DNA of 64,000 nt, from positions 124,001-188,000 of the forward strand of contig CATVXH010000003.1 of NCBI GenBank assembly GCA_958347955.1, read 5' to 3'. This document shows, in pieces, positions 45,371-55,483 of the stretch. Positions within the stretch are counted from its first letter, which is position 1; each line of letters opens with the position of its first letter. The notes beneath the pieces are model-generated. The model had not been told where the DNA came from. It did no database searches and saw only the letters and a program-made list of their open reading frames with translations. The translations under genes were made by a program, and so were the position numbers. The stretch comes from an uncultured Sutterella sp. Its GTDB lineage: Bacteria > Pseudomonadota > Gammaproteobacteria > Burkholderiales > Burkholderiaceae_F.

Positions 45371-46405
45371 ATGTCTTTTCATACAGTGTCTTTTCTTCAG
45401 GCCAGTTTTTACGCCACTTCGTTTTTTTCCAAAACATTTATTCATCCGATTAACCATGCGATACAGTCTCCTGACGATAGGAGTTGGAAATCTGTCAGCG
45501 ATGATGTTTTGTCTTCGGTAGCCTCAAAGCGATTGCTGACTCTGGTTGGAATTGAACTTAATCGTGAATTGCAGGGTTTGGCGATAGAACACATCAACGG
45601 TTGGGTTTTCCATTCTAAAAATGCCTTGGCTATTAAAGAAAAACTTGAGAAAGCGGCCCATCGTTACGCACGGATTCGGGACGGAGTATTTGCCGAGGAA
45701 TTGCGGGAAGCCCTTACCGGACTATTTCTTCGGGATCCGAGATTTCAGGCGCGCTTAAGCGACTATGACGAAATCAATGAAGCTGTCGGCGATGTGACAA
45801 AAAGAGTCCTTACCCAGTGCAGATTCAGCTGGGAAATGAGTCTTTTCAATATTGCAGATAAGCGCTCTTTTGGGTTGAGGCTGATGGTTTTGATGCATGA
45901 TAAGGTCTATGAGAGCACCAGCAATAAAGGGGCCGATGCCGATATGATGAGTTCGACAAGGTTTGCCCGCTACGAGGATTTCGCAGTAAAAATGGAACAA
46001 TTTCGCGGATTGGATGAACGCTTTGACCGAGCGTTGGCCGACTACAGAAAATCGCTATCTTTTTTCCCCGATGACGGCTCTTCGCTTTACGGCGGCGGTC
46101 TTAAAGACTTTTGGCGTGAATTGACTCGTTTGGGTGATTATCTGAAAGGAGAACTTGAAAACGATTTCTATGAACAGCCGGGGCTTTGCGATGACTACGA
46201 TGAAGATAATTTGTTTTGGCAAATAGAAAATGATGATACGTTGCAGGATTGGGTGACATGGGATCAGGCCGAAATTGAAACCGGAATTGATTTTGGAATA
46301 GAAAGAGAGTCGGGGCCTGAAATTCCCAATGTTAATGACAATTTTGATTTGGGACTGAATTCGGCAGAAAATTTTGTTCTCGAGTTGAGCCCGAATACAT
46401 TTTGA
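45371..46405 (+). CDS. hypothetical protein with an acidic C-terminus
   Basis: The protein has 344 residues from ATG 45371, six bases after an in-frame TTG. I do not recognise a family. It has no signal peptide, membrane segment or catalytic motif that I can name. The first 210 residues look helical and mixed in charge (LVGIELNRELQGLAIEHING, ALTGLFLRDPRFQARLSD). From about residue 265 the protein becomes very acidic and Trp/Asp-rich (DDYDEDNLFWQIENDD, LQDWVTWDQAEIETG). It precedes a WYL regulator and a phosphoesterase on the same strand; the spacing of about 125 bp to the regulator means operon membership is uncertain. Confidence 0.6.
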   Translation: MSFHTVSFLQASFYATSFFSKTFIHPINHAIQSPDDRSWKSVSDDVLSSVASKRLLTLVGIELNRELQGLAIEHINGWVFHSKNALAIKEKLEKAAHRYARIRDGVFAEELREALTGLFLRDPRFQARLSDYDEINEAVGDVTKRVLTQCRFSWEMSLFNIADKRSFGLRLMVLMHDKVYESTSNKGADADMMSSTRFARYEDFAVKMEQFRGLDERFDRALADYRKSLSFFPDDGSSLYGGGLKDFWRELTRLGDYLKGELENDFYEQPGLCDDYDEDNLFWQIENDDTLQDWVTWDQAEIETGIDFGIERESGPEIPNVNDNFDLGLNSAENFVLELSPNTF

Positions 46406-46531
46406 GGAATTCGGAAGTTTTTGAGCATGCGGGATTGACCGTTAGCGCTAAAGATTGAGCGGCCTTTGTATTGAGAAATGGCTCAAAAGCAGATACCATA
46501 TGGAACTGATTTTAGTCTTAAGGTGTTGATA

Positions 46532-47527
46532 ATGGATTTCAAAGTTCGGTTAATGAAAATAGACCGCCTTATCAGTGAGAAAGGCGTTGTGACTTTTGAA
46601 GAGTTGCAACGGGCAACGGGGGCTGCGCCTGCCACTGTTAAGCGCGATATCCGCTACATGCGTGAAGAGCTTAAGGCTCCGATTACTTTTTCTCGCATTC
46701 GGGGCGGTTACCTTTTCGCAAAAAATCGGGCGGAAGCCAAGCGCGATGATTTTTATGACAGAAGATCAATGTGGTTTACGCCGGACGAACTTTACTGCAT
46801 GGTCAAGACGTTAAATAATTTTGCTGAATTGGAAAAAAATCGTAAGGGATACCTGATAAAAGACCTGCGTCAGATGGCTGCCCGCATTCGTTCGAGCATG
46901 TTTGAAGAACAGGCCAACGCCGATGAATTGTTAAAGCGAGTGGAAATTCACGAACCGAAGCGTAAACCTATTGTGAGCGAAACCTTTGAGGTAATCGGTC
47001 AAGCATTGGTGCACCGCCAGCGAGTTCGCATCGTTTATTACTCGGAAAGCAAGAAGGAAGAAACCCGTCGTGTGGTGAGCCCCATGCGATTGAATTACTA
47101 TCGGAATCGCTGGTACCTTGATGCTTGGTGCCATGAGCGGGGGGCGCTCAGAAGCTTTAATATCGAGAACATTCGGTATGCCGATATCATGCAAATGGGT
47201 GTGAAGGTTGTTCCCATGAAAACGGTTGAGGCGGAGCTGGATCGCTATTACGGCATGTACCGTTCAGGCGATCTGCAGTGGGCCCGAATCCGTTTCGCTG
47301 GGGTGGCAGCCAAAATTGCCAGTCAGGTTGTCTGGCATCCCGACCAAATGGAACTTTGGCTCAAAGATGATCTTTATGAGTTGACGATTCCCTTCTCGGG
47401 CAACAGCCCCGAATTGGTCGGCGACATTCTCCGCTATGGTCCCGCGGCTAAAGTCGTTGAGCCTGAAAGCCTAAAAATTCAGGTTTGCGAGGCGCTCAAG
47501 GCTTCTCTGAAAAATTACGATAAGTGA
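46532..47527 (+). CDS. WYL-domain transcriptional regulator
   Basis: The protein has 331 residues from ATG 46532 (TAAGG upstream); an in-frame ATG at 46478 lacks a binding site. An N-terminal winged helix shows VTFEELQRATGAAPATVKRD. A WYL domain follows, with RIVYYSESKKEE and the motif RWYLDAWCHERGALRSFNIE, then the C-terminal WCX-like part. WYL proteins bind nucleic acids or nucleotide-like ligands and often control DNA-damage or defence genes. The phosphoesterase gene starts 17 bases after its stop, so the two are cotranscribed. Confidence 0.9.
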   Translation: MDFKVRLMKIDRLISEKGVVTFEELQRATGAAPATVKRDIRYMREELKAPITFSRIRGGYLFAKNRAEAKRDDFYDRRSMWFTPDELYCMVKTLNNFAELEKNRKGYLIKDLRQMAARIRSSMFEEQANADELLKRVEIHEPKRKPIVSETFEVIGQALVHRQRVRIVYYSESKKEETRRVVSPMRLNYYRNRWYLDAWCHERGALRSFNIENIRYADIMQMGVKVVPMKTVEAELDRYYGMYRSGDLQWARIRFAGVAAKIASQVVWHPDQMELWLKDDLYELTIPFSGNSPELVGDILRYGPAAKVVEPESLKIQVCEALKASLKNYDK

Positions 47528-47544
47528 TTAGCGGAGATTGACTT

Positions 47545-48396
47545 GTGACATTCCATCGTACCTATCACTATCGACACAAGACTCGGGAAACGCACAGCAA
47601 ACCGGTCAATGCGAAAGTTTCACCCGAACAGGTCGCTGAGGAAATTTTTTTCTGTGGCGACCCTCACGGCTCTTTTGACCATATTTTGCAGGCAGCCAAA
47701 GAACACCGTCCCAAAGCCATGGTGATTTTGGGCGATTTGCAGCCGCCGGCGCCTTTGCATGAGGTTTTGGCTGATATTCTGAGTTTTGTGGAAGTCTGGT
47801 GGATTCCGGGCAATCACGACACGGATAACGATCTTTTTTACGACAGACTTTGGCGAAGCGAGCTCGCGGGACATAATCTTCACGGTCGTGTGGCATTGGT
47901 CAACGGTTTGCGAATCGCGGGGTTGGGCGGAGTTTTCCGTGGTCAAATCTGGATGCCTCCGCAGGCTCCGAACTATATGTCCGCCGGCGCATTCATTCGT
48001 CGCATCGGACGAGGCAATATGTGGAGGGGAGGTTTACCGCGCAGACACCGCACATCAATTTTCCCGTCGACATACGATAACCTTTTGCAGCACAGGGCTG
48101 ACGTGCTTGTGACCCATGAAGCGCCGGGCTGCCACCGCAAGGGTTTCCTCGCCATTGATCAATTGGCTAAAAAACTGCAGGTGAAGTATTTATTTCATGG
48201 CCATCAACACGAGGACCGTCATTATCCGACTTATTACGGCTTTACGCCGCGTGGTGTCGGCTACAGGGGTATTGTGAATCTGAAAGGGGACGATATTGTG
48301 CCTGCGCAAATTGATCCTCGTGACGCCATGGAGTATGCGGAGCAGTCACAATCGCTTGAGCGTATTGAACGCGCCATGTTCAAACGCCTGGGGTAA
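47545..48396 (+). CDS. calcineurin-like metallophosphoesterase
   Basis: The protein has 283 residues from a GTG with GGAG nine bases upstream. The two-metal motifs are in order: GDPHG, VILGDLQPP, PGNHDTDND, VTHEAPG and HGHQHED. Enzymes of this fold split phosphomonoesters, diesters or cyclic nucleotides. The target is unknown. The N-terminal 30 residues are basic (HYRHKTRETHSKP). It is cotranscribed with the WYL regulator, which may control it. Confidence 0.85.
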   Translation: MTFHRTYHYRHKTRETHSKPVNAKVSPEQVAEEIFFCGDPHGSFDHILQAAKEHRPKAMVILGDLQPPAPLHEVLADILSFVEVWWIPGNHDTDNDLFYDRLWRSELAGHNLHGRVALVNGLRIAGLGGVFRGQIWMPPQAPNYMSAGAFIRRIGRGNMWRGGLPRRHRTSIFPSTYDNLLQHRADVLVTHEAPGCHRKGFLAIDQLAKKLQVKYLFHGHQHEDRHYPTYYGFTPRGVGYRGIVNLKGDDIVPAQIDPRDAMEYAEQSQSLERIERAMFKRLG

Positions 48397-48406
48397 TGCC
48401 CAGGCG
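48385..48406. terminator. hairpin across the phosphoesterase stop codon
   Basis: CGCCTGGG (48385-48392) and CCCAGGCG (48399-48406) form a perfect 8-bp stem that encloses the TAA at 48394-48396. It lies between converging genes and has only weak T tracts. Confidence 0.5.
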
Positions 48407-48420
48407 CTTGAGTAGATAAA

Positions 48421-49629
48421 TTATTTTTTCTTACTAGGGAAGCTCTTCGGGTGGTTACGCCTTGGGGCTGCCTGGTTGTTTTTTGCTTTCGGCCCGATCG
48501 ATTTTTTGATCTCCGGGGCCTTTTGAGGCATTTCTTCTTCGTTAATTTTCGGCATTGCGAAGGTAATCGAGACATCTTTTGCAATGCGCTTGCGGGCTTT
48601 CTGTGACAGCCACGTTTTAGCCATGGCCACACCGACGGCTAAGAGCACAGGACCCAAAATCAGTCCCATGAAACCGAAGGCGATCACACCGCCGAACACG
48701 CCCAAGAACACCAGCGACAGAGGCAGGGAGGAACCGCGGGCAATTAAAAGCGGTTTCAAAAAGTTATCGACGCTGGCCACGGCAAGCGTACCCCAAGCGA
48801 CCATAAAGATCGCCAATCCGATTTCGCCTTGAGCATAAAGCCAAATCGCCACCGGCCCCCACACAAGCGGAGGTCCGATCGGCACCACTGACAAAATAAA
48901 GACCGCGACCGATAAAAGCAACGTGCCGGGCGCACCGACAATAATAAAGCCGATACAGGCGACAAGACTTTGCCCCGCGGCGGTGCCCACAATTCCGTAG
49001 ACAACGCTTCGAGTGGTATTGACCAGGATATGTGACAGCTCGTTACTTAATTCACCGGAGACTTTTTCCAGGAAATCGTTACAGCGGCTCGCCAGCGCGT
49101 CACCGTCACGATAGAAAAAGAAGGCGATGAAAGCCACCAGAGCCATTTGGACGAGTCCGTTGCCCAAAGCCATTGCGATTGTGAATACTTCACGAGTGAT
49201 CGGATCGATCATCTTTTTCATGAAATCAGCAAAAGCTTGGGGCTGAAAAACAATGGCCAACTGATTGTATAGCCAAGAGCCGATCATCGGAATTTCTTTC
49301 ACCCAATCCGGCGCTGAAATCGTTCGAATATATTCGGTCGCGCCCGAAATGGCCGATGGCAATTGCTGGGCGATGGCGGCGGACAAGAACATGGTCGGTA
49401 TGATCAAGCACACCACAAGGAGCGTCACAATCAATAGCGCGGCGGGAGTCGGGCGGTTGCCCATGCTGGTTTTAAAACGGACAAACAAAGGCCAACTCAC
49501 CACAGTGACAATCGCGGCGATGATGATTGCCGTCAAAAAAGGTCTGACAACAAAGAAACATCCTAAGGCAATCGCGGATCCGAAAAGGATACGAATCAGG
49601 ATGTCAATACGCTCTCTTAAATTAACCAT
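48421..49629 (-). CDS. AI-2E family transporter
   Basis: The protein has 402 residues and about eight membrane helices. It has the family layout: paired N-terminal helices (ALGCFFVVRPFLTAIIIAAI), a soluble periplasmic section, then VPIGPPLVWGPVAIWL and VDNFLKPLLIARGSSLPL in the C-terminal half. The 50-residue tail is basic and Pro-rich. The family name comes from the AI-2 exporter, but members also export other solutes or exchange ions. The open frame reaches 57 codons further upstream; ATG 49627-49629 (MVNLRERIDIL) is chosen because the extension is not hydrophobic and unlike the family. Confidence 0.87.
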   Translation of the reverse strand: MVNLRERIDILIRILFGSAIALGCFFVVRPFLTAIIIAAIVTVVSWPLFVRFKTSMGNRPTPAALLIVTLLVVCLIIPTMFLSAAIAQQLPSAISGATEYIRTISAPDWVKEIPMIGSWLYNQLAIVFQPQAFADFMKKMIDPITREVFTIAMALGNGLVQMALVAFIAFFFYRDGDALASRCNDFLEKVSGELSNELSHILVNTTRSVVYGIVGTAAGQSLVACIGFIIVGAPGTLLLSVAVFILSVVPIGPPLVWGPVAIWLYAQGEIGLAIFMVAWGTLAVASVDNFLKPLLIARGSSLPLSLVFLGVFGGVIAFGFMGLILGPVLLAVGVAMAKTWLSQKARKRIAKDVSITFAMPKINEEEMPQKAPEIKKSIGPKAKNNQAAPRRNHPKSFPSKKK

Positions 49630-49762
49630 CGGTTTTTGAATAAATTGGGCGTGAAACAACTTTCCCAAGTCTAAACGAAAATTATTACATTGGTACAAAT
49701 AGACGCAGGGGTGACTACAATTTTTGTCATTGCCGATCTTTTTTCTTATGCAGGAGTGATTT

Positions 49763-50347
49763 ATGAGCAGGGTGAGCGATGAAATGATTAGCCGAGTCAA
49801 GGAAACTCAAGTCAAGCGCGAAAGGGTGTTTGACGGCAATTTTCTTCATATTGAACGGGATACCGTCATTACAGCGAGCGGTTTAACCCGCAGTAGAGAA
49901 TTTATCAGGCATCCCGGAGCTTCCGTCATTATCGCTTTGTTTGATGATGAAAGCATTTTGATGGAATTTCAATGGCGTCAGCCCTGTGGTCGGGCATTTT
50001 GGGAGTTGCCGGCCGGTAAGCTCGATCCTAATGAAAAAGCGATAGTTTGCGCACAAAGAGAATTGGAAGAGGAAACCGGCTATCGGGCCGATGAGTGGTT
50101 TTATCTCGGACAAATTCACAACGCCATCGGCTACTCGGATGAGCATTTGGAAATTTTTGTGGCCAAAGGTTTGCGTCAAGGCCGCAGGCATCTTGATGAG
50201 GGTGAGTGTTTGGATGTTTTCAGACTGCCGCTTGCTGAAGTTAAACGTATGTCACTGACCGGAGAAATCACCGATGTTAAGACATTGGTGGGTATGTATT
50301 GGCTTGAAAAATTCATGGCCGGTGAAATGAAGGCCGAACGTTGTTAA
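49763..50347 (+). CDS. Nudix hydrolase, ADP-ribose pyrophosphatase-like
   Basis: The protein has 194 residues. The Nudix box GX5EX7REUXEEXGU is complete (from GKLDPNEKAIV, then CAQRELEEETGY), after the ELPAGKLD lead of the ADP-ribose pyrophosphatase group. The earlier FIRHPGASVIIAL and WRQPCGRAFWELPAG fit NudF-like enzymes, which hydrolyse ADP-ribose to AMP and ribose 5-phosphate. AGGAGTGATTT precedes the ATG. Confidence 0.9.
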   Translation: MSRVSDEMISRVKETQVKRERVFDGNFLHIERDTVITASGLTRSREFIRHPGASVIIALFDDESILMEFQWRQPCGRAFWELPAGKLDPNEKAIVCAQRELEEETGYRADEWFYLGQIHNAIGYSDEHLEIFVAKGLRQGRRHLDEGECLDVFRLPLAEVKRMSLTGEITDVKTLVGMYWLEKFMAGEMKAERC

Positions 50348-50384
50348 CTCTCGACAAATTCAGGCTATTTGTCGACTATGGAAG

Positions 50385-50408
50385 AGTTTGAGATGGCTCA
50401 AACTTTTT
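50385..50408 (+). terminator. terminator of the Nudix gene
   Basis: AGTTTGAG (50385-50392) and CTCAAACT (50397-50404) form a perfect 8-bp stem with an ATGG loop, followed by TTTT. A second hairpin, TCGACAAA/TTTGTCGA, lies just upstream at 50351-50375. Confidence 0.85.
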
Positions 50409-50451
50409 ACTGTTCATTGAGCATTCTTTTCAATAAACTGACCCGATAAGT

Positions 50452-50466
50452 CTGCACGGTGTGCAG
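50452..50466 (+). promoter_or_regulatory. inverted repeat in the argG leader
   Basis: CTGCAC and GTGCAG flank a GGT loop, 37 bp before the argG ATG. It may be an operator or a leader hairpin; it does not match an ARG box that I can recognise. Confidence 0.35.
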
Positions 50467-50496
50467 GGAGAATTTAGGTTAAAACTTGATAGATGA

Positions 50497-51834
<1,338 letters not shown>

Positions 51835-51855
51835 CTCTCGTTTTGTCTGATCTGG

Positions 51856-51884
51856 AGGGCGGAAATAAAATCCGCCCTTTTTTT
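51856..51884 (+). terminator. terminator of argG
   Basis: AGGGCGGA (51856-51863) and TCCGCCCT (51871-51878) form a perfect 8-bp stem with a 7-base loop and seven T. Confidence 0.95.
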
Positions 51885-51995
51885 GAAACATATTTCAACG
51901 AATTACCTTTGACAGGTGTCATTTTAAGAAACGATTGGCTAGGAAAAACCGCTACAATCTTTGACGATTGAGATTTTGTCTTAAAGGTTTTTTCA

Positions 51996-53249
51996 GTGTT
52001 TCCTTTTGAATTCAGAATCGGCTGGCGCTACACGAGACAGGGGCGTCGCGGGCGCGGCAAAAACGGTTTCATTTCTTTCATTTCAGCCATGAGTGTGGCT
52101 TCCATTGCACTGGGTGTGATGGCGCTTATCATTGTGTTGTCTGTGATGAACGGATTTCAAAAAGAAGTTCGTGATCGCATGCTCTCGGTGATACCGCACA
52201 TTGAAGTGGTGAGTTATGACGGCGTGCTGAAAGATTGGAAGGAGACGGCCTCGATTGTCTCTGCTAATCCTCATGTTTTGGGTGTGGCGCCGTATTCCTC
52301 CGGTCAGGGATTATTGAGTTCGGGCTCAAGCGTCAGAGGCGTGGTGCTTCGCGGGATTGATCCTGCCACAGAGGGGCGTGTTTCCGACATCGATAAACAA
52401 ATGGCTTTCGGGGATCTGACAGATCTTCACGCAGGTGAATACGGCATTGTGTTGGGGTTGGATTTGGCGCGACTTTTGCGATTGAGAATTGGCGACAAAG
52501 TCAACGTCATTATTCCTCAAGGTCGCGCCACGCCGGCCGGAATTGTCCCCAGAATGCGCGCATTCACACTCAAGGGGGTGTTCTCTTCGGGGCACTACGA
52601 GTACGACAGTTCCATGGCGATCATTCATATCGAAGACGCTCAGGCGTTATTTCGTCAGAGCGCTCCCGCGGGATTGCGTGTCCGGGTTGACGATATGAAT
52701 AAAGCTCCTGAAATTTCCTTTGAAATTTTGAAGACCTTGCCGGACAGCTTTGCCGTTACCGATTGGAGTAAGCAAAATCGTACGTGGTTTGCGGCTGTTC
52801 AGGTCGAAAAGCGGATGATGGCTGTTATTCTCTTTTTGATTGTGTTAGTCGGCGCTTTTGGACTTGTCTCAAGCATGGTTATGACGGTGACGGAAAAACA
52901 GTCCGATATTGCGATTTTGAGAACGCTTGGGGCCTCGCCGGCTTCCATTATGACGATTTTTATGGTTCAAGGAGCCGTGGTCGGTATTGTGGGTGTGAGT
53001 TGCGGAGTTATTTTCGGACTCCTGTTGGCTTGCAATCTTGACGTGATCGTTCCGGCAATCGAGTCGCTTTTTGGCATTCAGTTCCTGCCCAAGGAAGTCT
53101 ACTTTATCAGCTCTCTGCCTTCGGATCCGAGAGCCAGTGACATTGTGCCCATCGCGATTTTCTCTTTGATTATGTCTCTTTTGGCGACGATTTACCCGAG
53201 TTGGAGAGCGGCTCAAACCAAGCCCGCGGAGGCGTTGCGCTATGAATGA
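51996..53249 (+). CDS. lolC: lipoprotein-releasing ABC transporter permease
   Basis: The protein has 417 residues from a GTG with AAAGG upstream. The N-terminal FEFRIGWRYTRQGRRG and first helix are followed by a large periplasmic domain, then three C-terminal helices and TIYPSWRAAQTKPAEALRYE, the typical LolC/LolE end. With LolD it extracts lipoproteins from the inner membrane. Only one permease gene is present before lolD, so a homodimer (LolF-like) arrangement is likely. It overlaps lolD by eight bases. Confidence 0.94.
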   Translation: MFPFEFRIGWRYTRQGRRGRGKNGFISFISAMSVASIALGVMALIIVLSVMNGFQKEVRDRMLSVIPHIEVVSYDGVLKDWKETASIVSANPHVLGVAPYSSGQGLLSSGSSVRGVVLRGIDPATEGRVSDIDKQMAFGDLTDLHAGEYGIVLGLDLARLLRLRIGDKVNVIIPQGRATPAGIVPRMRAFTLKGVFSSGHYEYDSSMAIIHIEDAQALFRQSAPAGLRVRVDDMNKAPEISFEILKTLPDSFAVTDWSKQNRTWFAAVQVEKRMMAVILFLIVLVGAFGLVSSMVMTVTEKQSDIAILRTLGASPASIMTIFMVQGAVVGIVGVSCGVIFGLLLACNLDVIVPAIESLFGIQFLPKEVYFISSLPSDPRASDIVPIAIFSLIMSLLATIYPSWRAAQTKPAEALRYE

Positions 53250-53952
53250 TGCAAATGATTTCGTGATTTTGGCCCGCGGCGTTAAAAAAGCCTATCGGGA
53301 AGGCGAGCGCCTGGTGGAGGTTTTAAAAGGGATAAACCTCGGCGTGAAAAAAGGAGAGCTCTTGGCCGTTGTCGGCGCTTCCGGTTCAGGCAAAAGCACG
53401 CTTTTGCATGTGCTGGGCGGCCTGGATTCCATTGATGAGGGAGAGGTTTCGGTGGCGGGGATGGCGGTGCATAAATTAAATGAAGTGCAGCGCGGAGAAC
53501 TGAGAAATCATAAATTGGGTTTTGTCTACCAATTTCACCATCTGCTTCCCGAATTCAGTGCTATAGAAAACGTAGCCATGCCTCTTATCATTCGTCGGTG
53601 CGATAAGCAGACAGCCGAAGCGAAAGCCAAAGCAGCTCTCATATCTTTGGGATTGGAGCATCGCTTGGAGCACTTGCCTTCACAGATGTCAGGTGGTGAA
53701 AGGCAGCGCTGCGCAATAGCTCGTGCGATGGTGACGGAACCGGCTTGCATTCTCGCCGATGAACCGACCGGTAATTTGGATCGCCAGACGGCCGACGGTG
53801 TTTTCGAAGCTTTATTGAGTCTGGCTAAACGCCAGGGCACGGCCTGCATTATTGTCACCCATGACTCAGAGTTGGCAAGCCGGTGTGATAGAACAGTGAC
53901 AATTAAAGACGGACTTATCGCAGAAACTGACTTTCATGCAGAGCTTCATTGA
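53242..53952 (+). CDS. lolD: lipoprotein-releasing ABC transporter ATP-binding protein
   Basis: The protein has 236 residues. Walker A GASGSGKSTLLH, the LolD marker FVYQFHHLLPEFSAIENV, the signature MSGGERQRCAIARAM and Walker B CILADEPTGNLD are all present. It powers release of lipoproteins to LolA. It overlaps lolC at the start and tatD at the end. Confidence 0.96.
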   Translation: MNDANDFVILARGVKKAYREGERLVEVLKGINLGVKKGELLAVVGASGSGKSTLLHVLGGLDSIDEGEVSVAGMAVHKLNEVQRGELRNHKLGFVYQFHHLLPEFSAIENVAMPLIIRRCDKQTAEAKAKAALISLGLEHRLEHLPSQMSGGERQRCAIARAMVTEPACILADEPTGNLDRQTADGVFEALLSLAKRQGTACIIVTHDSELASRCDRTVTIKDGLIAETDFHAELH

Positions 53953-54754
53953 CACACACAATCATGTTGCGGTAGCGCCTGTAGCCTGGGATTTGCCGGC
54001 TTTGGCAGAGAGGCTGGAGGCAGCAGGCGTGATTGCCGGCGTTATCACCACGGGCGGCGTAGAGGATTTTGAGACGGCCGCCGCTTCAGCCAGGCAGCTC
54101 GGTTGGGGCTACTGCGTGGGGCTTCATCCCATGTATATCCGTGATCAATTCAGGGCGGATTTGCAAGAGCTTCGGCGTTTTGTTTTCTCGCATCGTGATG
54201 ATCCGTATTTGGTGGGGATTGGAGAAATCGGCCTGGATTTCTACGTGGAGGGCCTTGACCGATCCCGCCAGCAATCAGTGTTTGAAGAAGAACTTCAATT
54301 GGCCTCGGAGCTCGGGTTGACAGTTTCAGTTCACAGCCGGCGCGCGCTTTATAAAGTCATGGAAATTCTTTCTTCATTTCCGAAGCTCAATATTGTTTTG
54401 CACGCTTTTGCGGGGTCTTTGCAAGAAGCCCGCCAGGCCGAGAAAAGGGGGTACTACTTGGGAGTGGGCGGCGCGGTCACTTATGAGGGCAGCAAGCGAG
54501 TGAGGGCCGTTGTTAAAGAGCTTTCTCTTGACCGCTTGGTGCTTGAAACAGATGCCCCGGACATGGCGCCCGTATTTGCCAGAGGACAGGGATCCGATCC
54601 GGTTTTCTTGCCCCGTTATCTTGACGAAATCGAGTCACTTAGAGCAGAAGATAAAAAGCTTCTCGCTGAGAGTGTTTATGAAAATTCCCTTCGGGCTTAT
54701 CCCAAACTCAGAGCTCTGATTGAGAGCCGGAAAAACTTCGTTGCAAATCCATAA
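53936..54754 (+). CDS. TatD-family metal-dependent hydrolase
   Basis: The protein has 272 residues. The DTHNHV start supplies the first metal ligands, GLHPMYI and GEIGLDFY follow, and SVHSRRAL, VLHAFAGS and LETDAPDM complete the metal site. TatD-family enzymes are 3'-5' exonucleases or D-tyrosyl-type deacylases; the exact activity is not fixed by sequence. The first 17 bases overlap lolD, so it is cotranscribed with the Lol genes. Confidence 0.9.
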   Translation: MQSFIDTHNHVAVAPVAWDLPALAERLEAAGVIAGVITTGGVEDFETAAASARQLGWGYCVGLHPMYIRDQFRADLQELRRFVFSHRDDPYLVGIGEIGLDFYVEGLDRSRQQSVFEEELQLASELGLTVSVHSRRALYKVMEILSSFPKLNIVLHAFAGSLQEARQAEKRGYYLGVGGAVTYEGSKRVRAVVKELSLDRLVLETDAPDMAPVFARGQGSDPVFLPRYLDEIESLRAEDKKLLAESVYENSLRAYPKLRALIESRKNFVANP

Positions 54755-54807
54755 CTTGATTGGCTTTCCAAGGGCTGAAAAAACGGCGCTTGGGGACTGC
54801 TCTTTCT

Positions 54808-54815
54808 GCTAAAAT
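54808..54815 (+). promoter_or_regulatory. candidate extended -10 promoter of ndk
   Basis: TGCTAAAAT fits an extended -10 box (T at 54807/54808 through 54815), about 97 bp before ndk. A CCAAGGGC/GCGCTTGG hairpin without T tract lies just upstream at 54768-54793. Confidence 0.4.
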
Positions 54816-54911
54816 GCCACCTCGAAATGATCCTGCGGGATTGCATTTAAATTAAGGCGGGCGACAAAAATTGTCCCTGCATTTTCTTTTTAACTTCATT
54901 GGGGAAATACA

Positions 54912-55364
54912 ATGGCTATTGAACGCACCCTTTCTATCATCAAGCCGGATGCCGTCGCTAAGAATGTCATCGGTCAAATCTACACGCGTTTTGAAAACGC
55001 CGGTCTTCGCATCGTTGCCGCTCAAATGCGTCAATTGTCTCAAGCCGAAGCCGAAGGTTTCTACGCTGTTCACAAAGAACGTCCCTTCTTTAAAGATTTG
55101 GTGGCTTTCATGACCTCCGGTCCGGTGATGATTCAAGTGTTGGAAGGTGAAGGCGCTATTGCCAAGAATCGTGAATTGATGGGCGCCACCGATCCGAAGA
55201 AGGCTGCCCCCGGCACGATCCGCGCTGATTTCGCTCAAAGCATCGACGCCAACGCTGTTCACGGTTCTGACGCTCCGGAAACGGCCGCTGTTGAAATCGC
55301 TTACTTCTTCCCGACCTTGGCTATTTGCGAACGCAAATGCTGCGGTTGCTGCTGTGGTAAGTAA
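54912..55364 (+). CDS. ndk: nucleoside diphosphate kinase with a cysteine-rich C-terminal tail
   Basis: The protein has 150 residues. It balances NTP pools by phosphate transfer through a His intermediate ([12 protein letters not shown]). The body is standard: [52 protein letters not shown]. The usual end ICERTR-like is replaced by [13 protein letters not shown], adding five cysteines at residues 143-148. This tail is not part of the kinase fold and may bind metal. It is the first gene of the ndk-rlmN-ispG-hisS run. Terminators follow, so downstream genes need their own promoter. Confidence 0.96.
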   Translation: MAIERTLSIIKPDAVAKNVIGQIYTRFENAGLRIVAAQMRQLSQAEAEGFYAVHKERPFFKDLVAFMTSGPVMIQVLEGEGAIAKNRELMGATDPKKAAPGTIRADFAQSIDANAVHGSDAPETAAVEIAYFFPTLAICERKCCGCCCGK

Positions 55365-55372
55365 TGTTTGAT

Positions 55373-55424
55373 AAGACGGAGCCCGGCACCAACACCTCCA
55401 TCTTCGTCGGGTTTCGTCTTTTTT
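55373..55424 (+). terminator. terminator after ndk (first)
   Basis: AAGACG (55373-55378) and CGTCTT (55415-55420) with inner CCCG/CGGG make an imperfect stem followed by TTTT. Confidence 0.7.
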
Positions 55425-55428
55425 CTTT

Positions 55429-55454
55429 CGAGTCGCCTTAGGGTGACTCGTTTT
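55429..55454 (+). terminator. terminator after ndk (second)
   Basis: CGAGTC (55429-55434) and GACTCG (55445-55450), with inner CC/GG, are followed by TTTTG. Together with the preceding stem it forms a tandem terminator. Confidence 0.65.
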
Positions 55455-55483
55455 GTACATTAATTGGTCTTTTTTTCAAAGTG

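Noticed and set aside
54852..55460. 202-codon leftward open frame opposite ndk
   Set aside because: Shadow of ndk, including its terminators; not a plausible protein.
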